DNA from: Sphingomonas sanxanigenens
Lineage (GTDB): Bacteria; Pseudomonadota; Alphaproteobacteria; Sphingomonadales; Sphingomonadaceae
DNA length: 10,375 nt
Reading direction: 5' to 3'
Assembly: GCA_003240855.1 (NCBI GenBank)
Contig: QFNN01000107.1
Span: 1 to 10,375, forward strand
Within the stretch, counting starts at the first letter, position 1. Each line of letters starts with the position of its first letter. A program made the position numbers and the translations under genes. The notes beneath the pieces were generated by a model. That model saw only the letters and a program-made list of their open reading frames with translations, was not told the origin of the DNA and did not search any database. This document shows positions 6,109-10,375 of the stretch, one piece after another.

Positions 6109-7083
6109 ATGCAGATGCTTCCGATGATGATGGTGTTGTTCGGCGCGCTCTGTGCGGGCGCGCTGCTCATCGTCGCCTTTTCGGGACCGTCGCTCGACAA
6201 GGCGCAGCAGCGCAGGATCAACGGCATGCGCGAACGCCATGCCGGGGGCGCCAGCGGCGCGGTGGAAGCGCAGATGCGCCGCATCATCGCCAGCCGCGAA
6301 ACCAAGATGGACAGCGCCTTCGCGCGCTTCATCCCCAATCCGGCGCTTCTCCGCCAGCGGCTGGCGATGACGGGCAAGAGCTGGACGCTGGGCCAATATG
6401 CCATCGCGTCGCTCGGGCTGCTGACGATCATTTTCTTGCTGGCCTTCGTCAGGGGGATGCCGCTGCTGCTCTCGCTGGGGCTGGGGATGTTCATCGGTCT
6501 GGGGCTTCCACACCTGATCGTCGGCATGGCGATCAAGAAGCGTGTGGCGAAGTTCACCGCGCGTTTCCCCGATGCGATCGAGCTGCTCGTCCGCGGTTTG
6601 CGCGCCGGCCTTCCGATCAGCGAAACGCTCTCGGTGGTGTCGAGCGAGATTCCCGGCCCGGTGGGCGAGGAGTTTCGCAACGTCAGCGACAAGATGAAGA
6701 TCGGCCGGACGATGGACGCCGCATTGCAGGATTCTGCCGACCGCCTCGGCACGCCTGAGTTTCAGTTCTTCGTCATCACGCTCGCCATCCAGCGCGAAAC
6801 GGGCGGCAACCTGGCCGAAACTCTTTCCAACCTCGCGGACGTGCTGCGCAAACGCTCGCAGATGAAGCTGAAGATCAAGGCGATGTCGTCCGAATCCAAG
6901 GCTTCGGCCTATATCGTCGGCGCGCTGCCCTTCATCGTGTTCTCGCTCGTCTACATGATGAACCCGCAATATCTGCACGGCTTCTTCACCGATCAGCGCC
7001 TGATCGTCGCGGGCATTGGCGGCCTTGTCTGGATGAGCATCGGCGCGGCCGTGATGGCCAAGATGGTCAATTTCGAGATCTGA
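6109..7083 (+). CDS. tadB: TadB inner-membrane platform protein (type II secretion F domain)
   Basis: One of two paralogous inner-membrane platform proteins that couple the cytoplasmic ATPase to Flp pilus growth. The 324-residue product has an N-terminal membrane segment (about 6-25), a cytoplasmic region with basic helices (30-90), two membrane segments (about 95-114 and 117-140), a T2SF domain (about 150-275) and a C-terminal pair of membrane segments (about 265-284 and 297-317). Family landmarks include FPDAIELLVRGLRAGLPISE (153-172), the VGEEF segment at 185-189, and RETGGNLAETLSNLADVLR at 229-247. Length is normal for TadB. GGGTGAAAG at about 6098-6106 is only a loose ribosome site for the ATG at 6109; a second in-frame ATG lies at 6115. 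The gene follows the hairpin after cpaE rather than cpaF, its usual neighbour, and is 18 bases ahead of tadC. Confidence 0.94.
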   Translation: MQMLPMMMVLFGALCAGALLIVAFSGPSLDKAQQRRINGMRERHAGGASGAVEAQMRRIIASRETKMDSAFARFIPNPALLRQRLAMTGKSWTLGQYAIASLGLLTIIFLLAFVRGMPLLLSLGLGMFIGLGLPHLIVGMAIKKRVAKFTARFPDAIELLVRGLRAGLPISETLSVVSSEIPGPVGEEFRNVSDKMKIGRTMDAALQDSADRLGTPEFQFFVITLAIQRETGGNLAETLSNLADVLRKRSQMKLKIKAMSSESKASAYIVGALPFIVFSLVYMMNPQYLHGFFTDQRLIVAGIGGLVWMSIGAAVMAKMVNFEI

Positions 7084-7085
7084 GC

Positions 7086-7092
7086 GGGGGAA
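7086..7092 (+). promoter_or_regulatory. Ribosome binding site of tadC
   Basis: GGGGGAA begins 2 bases after the tadB stop codon and 9 bases before the tadC ATG at 7102. It supports that start. Confidence 0.55.
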
Positions 7093-7101
7093 CGGAAAAT
7101 C

Positions 7102-8106
7102 ATGGGTGGTGAAACGGCCGGCCCCACGCTCCTCGGTGTGGATGTTCTGTGGGTGGCGACGCTGTTGTCGGCGGTCGCGACATTCTCGGTGCTCGTCGCG
7201 ATCTATGCGGCGTCCACGGTGCGCGATCCGATGGCCAAGCGCGTCAAGGCGCTCAACGACCGCCGCGAACAGCTCAAGATGGGGATCACCGCCTCTACCT
7301 CGCGCCGCCGCGCGAAGCTGGGCGCGAAGAACGAGACAACGCAGCGCATGCGGTCCTTCCTCGCGAGCCTCAAGGTTCTGCAGGACGAACAGTTGAAGGC
7401 GGCGCAGGCCCGGCTCGTCCAGGCGGGCATCCGCTCGAAGGACGCCGCCATCGCGGTCATCTTCGGTCGGCTGATGACTCCGATCATTCTGGGCGGCTTC
7501 ATCCTGCTGCTCGTCTATGGCGTCAACTATTTCCCGACCTGGTCGCCGCTTAAGAAGTTCTTCCTCGTCGCAGGCGTGCTGATCGGCAGCTACAAGGCGC
7601 CGGACATCTGGCTGAAAAACCAGGTCACCAAGCGCAGCGACGCGATCCGCAAGGGTCTGCCCGACGCGCTCGACCTGCTTGTCATCTGCGCCGAGGCCGG
7701 TCTGACGGTCGACGCCGCCTTCGCCCGCGTGGCGAAGGAACTGGGCAAGGGCTATCCCGAGCTGGGCGACGAGTTCATGCTGACCTCGATCGAGCTGGGC
7801 TTTCTGACCGATCGTCGCCAGGCATTCGAGAATCTGGCGAACCGTGTCGATCTGGAGGCCGTGCGCGGCGTCGTCACCACGATGATCCAGACCGAGAAAT
7901 ACGGCACGCCGCTCGCCGCTGCGCTCCGCGTCCTCTCGGCCGAGTTCCGCAATGAGCGCATGATGCGCGCCGAGGAAAAGGCCGCGCGCCTGCCCGCGAT
8001 CATGACAGTGCCGCTCATCCTCTTCATCCTGCCGGTGCTGTTCATCGTCATTCTCGGCCCGGCCGCCTGCGCGATCTCCGACTCCTTCGTGAACCGCAAG
8101 CCCTGA
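7102..8106 (+). CDS. tadC: TadC inner-membrane platform protein (type II secretion F domain)
   Basis: Second platform protein of the Tad pilus, expected to pair with TadB. The 334-residue product has an N-terminal membrane segment (about 16-37), a long basic cytoplasmic stretch (41-115), membrane segments at about 121-141 and 152-170, a T2SF domain (about 185-290) and a final hydrophobic segment at 299-325. Family landmarks include LPDALDLLVICAEAGLTVDA at 186-205, then GDEFMLTSIELGFLTDRRQA at 222-241 and MIQTEKYGTPLAAALRVLS at 261-279. All of these parallel TadB, as expected for paralogues. Length is normal. It is the last recognisable tad gene here; a hairpin follows 8 bases after its stop, and TadD, often the next gene, is absent. 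Confidence 0.94.
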   Translation: MGGETAGPTLLGVDVLWVATLLSAVATFSVLVAIYAASTVRDPMAKRVKALNDRREQLKMGITASTSRRRAKLGAKNETTQRMRSFLASLKVLQDEQLKAAQARLVQAGIRSKDAAIAVIFGRLMTPIILGGFILLLVYGVNYFPTWSPLKKFFLVAGVLIGSYKAPDIWLKNQVTKRSDAIRKGLPDALDLLVICAEAGLTVDAAFARVAKELGKGYPELGDEFMLTSIELGFLTDRRQAFENLANRVDLEAVRGVVTTMIQTEKYGTPLAAALRVLSAEFRNERMMRAEEKAARLPAIMTVPLILFILPVLFIVILGPAACAISDSFVNRKP

Positions 8107-8114
8107 TCCTGCGC

Positions 8115-8143
8115 GACGTTCCGGGCCCCGCTCCGGGAACGTC
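8115..8143 (+). terminator. Hairpin after tadC, likely end of the tad transcript
   Basis: GACGTTCC at 8115-8122 pairs perfectly with GGAACGTC at 8136-8143; the stem can extend inward by two G-C pairs past one mismatch. No T-tract follows, so it may need Rho or act as a 3' stabiliser. It is placed 8 bases after the tadC stop and before a new gene with its own strong ribosome site, which fits a transcript boundary. Confidence 0.5.
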
Positions 8144-8171
8144 GACGCCTGTCGCGCGCTCTTACCCTAGT

Positions 8172-8178
8172 AGGAGAG
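8172..8178 (+). promoter_or_regulatory. Strong ribosome binding site ahead of the 8185 gene
   Basis: AGGAGAG ends 6 bases before the ATG at 8185 and 9 bases before the adjacent in-frame ATG at 8188. It is the best Shine-Dalgarno on the plus strand of the window. The two start choices differ by one residue. Confidence 0.65.
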
Positions 8179-8184
8179 CGTGCC

Positions 8185-8673
8185 ATGATGAGCCTGACGT
8201 CCGACGAATGGGTCTATGTGACCTTCATGCTATTGCTGGCCTTTGCCGCCGGCTTTCTGCTGCGCAGCGGCGGCGGCCGGTGGAAGCGCGCGCTGCGGGT
8301 CGAACGCGACGCGCATGAAAGGCTCCGAACCGACTATGACGCTCGCGTCGCCGCCGCCAACGCGCGCATCGCCGAGCTTGAACGCCGCAGCCCGCCCGAT
8401 CCGCTGGTCGGCGGCGGCATCGCGGCCGCCGCTGCGGGAAGGCGGGACGATCTGTCGCTGATCCGGGGCGTCGGCCGATCAGGCGAGGACCGGCTGAATT
8501 CGCTCGGCGTCCACAGCTATCGCGAATTGGAGAAGATGAGCGCGGCGGAGGAAGCGGCGCTCGAAGGTTCGCTCGGCTTCGCCCCCGGTCGCATCGCCGA
8601 CGAGCATTGGCGCGAGCAGGCGGCGCTGCTGCGCACAGGCAAGACGGACGAACTGCGCGCGCGTTACGCGTGA
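8185..8673 (+). CDS. Membrane-anchored protein with a helix-hairpin-helix-like C-terminal domain, function unknown
   Basis: I do not recognise a named gene. The 162-residue product has one membrane segment at about residues 9-27, followed by a basic stop-transfer region (RSGGGRWKR). A heptad-like, charged helix at about 34-68 probably forms a coiled coil, and an Ala/Gly linker follows. The C-terminal domain (about 88-150) starts DDLSLIRGVGRSGEDRLNSL and continues with GVHSYRELEKMSAAEEAAL and a GRIADEHWREQAALL helix. This matches the short helix-hairpin-helix module (LxxIxGVGxxxxxxLxxLGI) found in several small bacterial proteins and at the end of some NADH dehydrogenase and ribosomal protein L21-like fusions. 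Such modules can bind DNA or act as protein contacts; neither is shown here. It follows tadC after a hairpin and converges with the DUF1254-like gene, 7 bases away. The orientation (N-out or N-in) is not determined. Confidence 0.8.
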   Translation: MMSLTSDEWVYVTFMLLLAFAAGFLLRSGGGRWKRALRVERDAHERLRTDYDARVAAANARIAELERRSPPDPLVGGGIAAAAAGRRDDLSLIRGVGRSGEDRLNSLGVHSYRELEKMSAAEEAALEGSLGFAPGRIADEHWREQAALLRTGKTDELRARYA

Positions 8674-8680
8674 CCGGGAA

Positions 8681-9202
8681 TCAGAGCGCCCTGCACCAGC
8701 TTGCGCGCCGCGCGCGGTCTATCGCGGGATAGGCCGCGCGGTCGGGCACCAGGGCGCGGATCAGCGCGACGCCCTTCGCGCCGTTGACGCGCACGGCCTC
8801 CCGCCCGTCCGGCACTGGCTGACCGGCAAGCGCGACGACGATGTCGAGCGGCGCCCCTCGCGTCTCGCGGCTGTTGCGCACGAAGGCGACATCGGTGTTC
8901 GCATCGAATATCGAGAGCGACCAATATGGCGCGGGCGTCGGCGCGACATGGATGGCGAGCGGCCCCTTCGACAAATCATAGGCGCATGAGGAATAAGCGA
9001 GATCGGGGCTGGGCCGCACGATCGTCCGCGCCTTGTCGTCCGACAGGCCGGGGTGGCGCATGACGTTGATGCCGCCGCTCATCTTCTCGATCCGCCCGAT
9101 CGCGAGCCGCATCAGCATATCGGGCATCGCGACCAGCGTCGCCTGCCAGGCGATCGCGGCGATCACGGCGCCGAACAGGATCGGGAGCAGCCAGCGCCGC
9201 AT
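8681..9202 (-). CDS. DUF1254-like membrane-anchored protein
   Basis: Function unknown. The 173-residue product begins MRRWLLPILFGAVIAAIAWQ, a signal peptide or anchor with a hydrophobic core at about 4-25. The rest reads as a periplasmic domain: NVMRHPGLSDDKARTIVRPS at 47-66, PDLAYSSCAYDLSKGPLAIH at 66-85, and PYWSLSIFDANTDVAFVRNS at 92-111. The sequence D-L-A-Y-S-S, the beta-strand PYWSLSIFD and the short length fit the small alphaproteobacterial DUF1254 group; the family call is by recognition, not a search. A TTG at 9211 would add three residues, but the ATG at 9202 overlaps the stop of the preceding gene as TGATG, the classic coupling arrangement, so I chose it. It is last in a ppdK-DUF1214-DUF1254 series. 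Confidence 0.78.
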   Translation of the reverse strand: MRRWLLPILFGAVIAAIAWQATLVAMPDMLMRLAIGRIEKMSGGINVMRHPGLSDDKARTIVRPSPDLAYSSCAYDLSKGPLAIHVAPTPAPYWSLSIFDANTDVAFVRNSRETRGAPLDIVVALAGQPVPDGREAVRVNGAKGVALIRALVPDRAAYPAIDRARRASWCRAL

Positions 9203-9777
9203 CAGGCGCAACCCTGTTTCGCGATGCGCGGCAATTGCGCGCGCGTAAGATTGGCCTTGCCGCCGTCGGCCGGCAGGTAGATGCGCAGCGTCAGGTTGAA
9301 GCGGTCGATGCCGCCGGTGGGCAGCCAGCGCCCCGGCTGCGCTGTGGGCGCGACATTGACCGTCCAGGCCCCGTGATCGGCCGGCGCGACCGCCGCGCTG
9401 TTGATCGAGAAGATGCGCGGGCCGTTGCCGACCAGATAGCCGTCAAGATCATAGAGGGTCAGGCTCCACCATGCCCCGCCGCCCTCGCCGCCTGTCACCT
9501 TATAGGCGCAGCGCCCGTCGAGCGGCTGGCCGGCGTCATCGACATTGGCCAGGTAATAGCGCGCCTCGCGCGACGGCAGCGCGAGCAGCCCGGCGAACGC
9601 GACGATCGCCCGCGTTCTGGCGCTCGCATCCGCGCTGCCGAAATCGCGTCCCGTCGTCCAGGGGCCGATCGGCGCGCTCGATCCCGTCGTGCCCGTCCTG
9701 ACGCTCCACAGCGCGCCGCCCGCTCCGACGAGCAGGCCGGCTGCGCCGCAGATCAGGAAACGCGCCCAGGATCGCAA
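9202..9777 (-). CDS. DUF1214-like membrane-anchored protein (TTG start)
   Basis: Function unknown. The 191-residue product has an N-terminal hydrophobic segment (about 7-26) that is a signal or anchor, then a periplasmic domain. Landmarks of the DUF1214 fold are EARYYLANVDDAGQPLDGRC (71-90), WWSLTLYDLDGYLV (103-116), then GPRIFSINS at 119-127 and a C-terminal strand RFNLTLRIYLP at 159-169. In many bacteria DUF1254 and DUF1214 are joined in one longer protein, so this gene and its overlapping neighbour look like the two halves encoded separately. The start is TTG at 9777: an in-frame TGA lies four codons upstream, and AGGAGAGG (9788-9795) is 10 bases ahead. Cys90 and Cys190 are the cysteines outside the anchor. 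Its stop overlaps the next ATG by one base. Confidence 0.8.
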   Translation of the reverse strand: MRSWARFLICGAAGLLVGAGGALWSVRTGTTGSSAPIGPWTTGRDFGSADASARTRAIVAFAGLLALPSREARYYLANVDDAGQPLDGRCAYKVTGGEGGGAWWSLTLYDLDGYLVGNGPRIFSINSAAVAPADHGAWTVNVAPTAQPGRWLPTGGIDRFNLTLRIYLPADGGKANLTRAQLPRIAKQGCA

Positions 9778-9783
9778 GGCCGA

Positions 9784-10375
9784 TCAACCTCTCCTTTTCA
9801 TCGCCGCCTGGGCTGCCGCCAGCCGTGCGATGGGCACACGGTAAGGCGAGGCGCTGACATAGTCGAGGCCCGTTTCCTCGCAGAAGGCGATCGAGGCCGG
9901 ATCGCCGCCATGTTCGCCGCAGATGCCGAGCTTGATGTTCGGCCGCGTCTTGCGCCCGCGCTCGGCCGCGATGCGGATCAGTTCGCCCACACCCTCGACG
10001 TCGAGGCTGACGAAGGGGTCGCGTGCGAAGATGCCCTTGTCGACATAGGTCGTCAGGAAACGACCGGCGTCGTCGCGGCTGACGCCCAGCGTAGTCTGGG
10101 TGAGATCGTTGGTGCCGAAGCTGAAGAACTCGCCGACTTCGGCGATCTCATCGGCCTTGAGCGCGGCGCGCGGCAGTTCGATCATCGTACCGACGAGATA
10201 TTCGATCTCGCGCCCCTTCTCCGCAAAGACGGCCTTGGCCGCCGCGTCGACGATCGCCTTCATCAGCTCCAGCTCGCGCCTGGTGGCGACGAGCGGGATC
10301 ATCACTTCGGGAATCGGCGCCTCGCCGCTCTTCGCCGCGACGTCGCACGCCGCCTCGAAGATGGCGCGCGCCTGC
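9784..10375 (-). CDS. ppdK: Pyruvate, phosphate dikinase, C-terminal part (5' end off window)
   Basis: PPDK interconverts pyruvate + ATP + phosphate and PEP + AMP + diphosphate in the cytoplasm. The visible 196 residues are the C-terminal PEP/pyruvate-binding TIM-barrel domain. The frame is open to the window edge (starting QARAIFEAACD), so the GTG at 10305 is internal, not the start. Active-site residues are in place: the metal-binding Glu in GTMIELPRA and Asp in SFGTNDLTQTTLG, and the catalytic Cys in LGICGEHGGDP. Their spacing, 24 and then 62 residues, equals that of Glu745, Asp769 and Cys831 in the Clostridium symbiosum enzyme, so this is a catalytically intact PPDK rather than PEP synthase. 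The end (YVSASPYRVPIARLAAAQA) is also typical. About 680-700 residues should lie beyond the right edge. The DUF1214-like gene follows 6 bases after its stop. Confidence 0.96.
   Translation of the reverse strand, partial: QARAIFEAACDVAAKSGEAPIPEVMIPLVATRRELELMKAIVDAAAKAVFAEKGREIEYLVGTMIELPRAALKADEIAEVGEFFSFGTNDLTQTTLGVSRDDAGRFLTTYVDKGIFARDPFVSLDVEGVGELIRIAAERGRKTRPNIKLGICGEHGGDPASIAFCEETGLDYVSASPYRVPIARLAAAQAAMKRRG
9788..9795 (-). promoter_or_regulatory. Shine-Dalgarno for the DUF1214-like gene, inside the ppdK tail
   Basis: On the minus strand AGGAGAGG lies 10 bases ahead of the TTG at 9777. The same bases encode the final Lys-Arg-Arg-Gly codons of ppdK, so ribosomes finishing ppdK would land on this site. 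It supports the unusual TTG start. Confidence 0.65.

Noticed and set aside
5937..6978. Two long minus-strand frames opposite the cpaE end and tadB
   Set aside because: They overlap each other and a well-supported TadB; their composition (His/Arg/Asp- or Ser/Arg-rich) is that of shadow frames.
9200..9211. TTG at 9211 as the start of the DUF1254-like gene
   Set aside because: The ATG at 9202 forms a TGATG coupling junction with the preceding stop and starts directly at the signal peptide; TTG adds only three residues.
10303..10305. GTG as the ppdK start
   Set aside because: The frame continues upstream to the window edge with PPDK-like sequence, and the enzyme is known to be much longer.

Overview
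The window is GC-rich (clearly above 60% G+C by eye) and looks like chromosome from an alphaproteobacterium, most probably Sphingomonadales. The reasons are the codon use, the cpa-style tad gene order, the CpaD lipoprotein (a mainly alphaproteobacterial family) and the paired short DUF1214/DUF1254 genes. The order is an inference from gene content; no rRNA or marker gene confirms it.

Layout. (1) 1-899, minus strand: an alpha/beta hydrolase of the lysophospholipase/monoglyceride lipase type, cut by the left edge just after its catalytic His. (2) 948-8106, plus strand: a compact Tad (tight adherence, Flp-type IVc pilus) operon, cpaA-cpaB-cpaC-cpaD-cpaE-tadB-tadC. Genes are spaced or overlapped by -1 to about 51 bases, so it is probably one transcript. 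(3) 8185-8673, plus strand: a small membrane-anchored protein with a helix-hairpin-helix-like C-terminus, after a strong hairpin. (4) 8681-10375, minus strand and convergent with it: the C-terminal end of pyruvate phosphate dikinase (ppdK, cut by the right edge), then two small membrane-anchored proteins resembling DUF1214 and DUF1254, all tightly coupled.

How the genes work together. CpaA cleaves prepilins. CpaC is the outer-membrane secretin, with lipoprotein CpaD and inner-membrane-anchored CpaB as accessory parts. CpaE (TadZ) is the receiver-plus-MinD-like localisation factor. TadB and TadC form the inner-membrane platform. The traffic ATPase CpaF/TadA, normally encoded between cpaE and tadB, is absent: that junction is only 50 bases and holds an 8-bp perfect GC hairpin. 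The Flp pilin, TadD and TadE/F/G genes are also not in the window, so the system must be completed from elsewhere or be non-functional. All seven tad genes present look intact.

I found no RNA genes, insertion sequences, CRISPR arrays or phage genes. No stretch over 300 bases lacks a gene. I do not see a convincing undescribed system. The best leads are the missing cpaF with a hairpin in its place, the helix-hairpin-helix membrane protein after the pilus operon, and the split DUF1214/DUF1254 pair behind ppdK.
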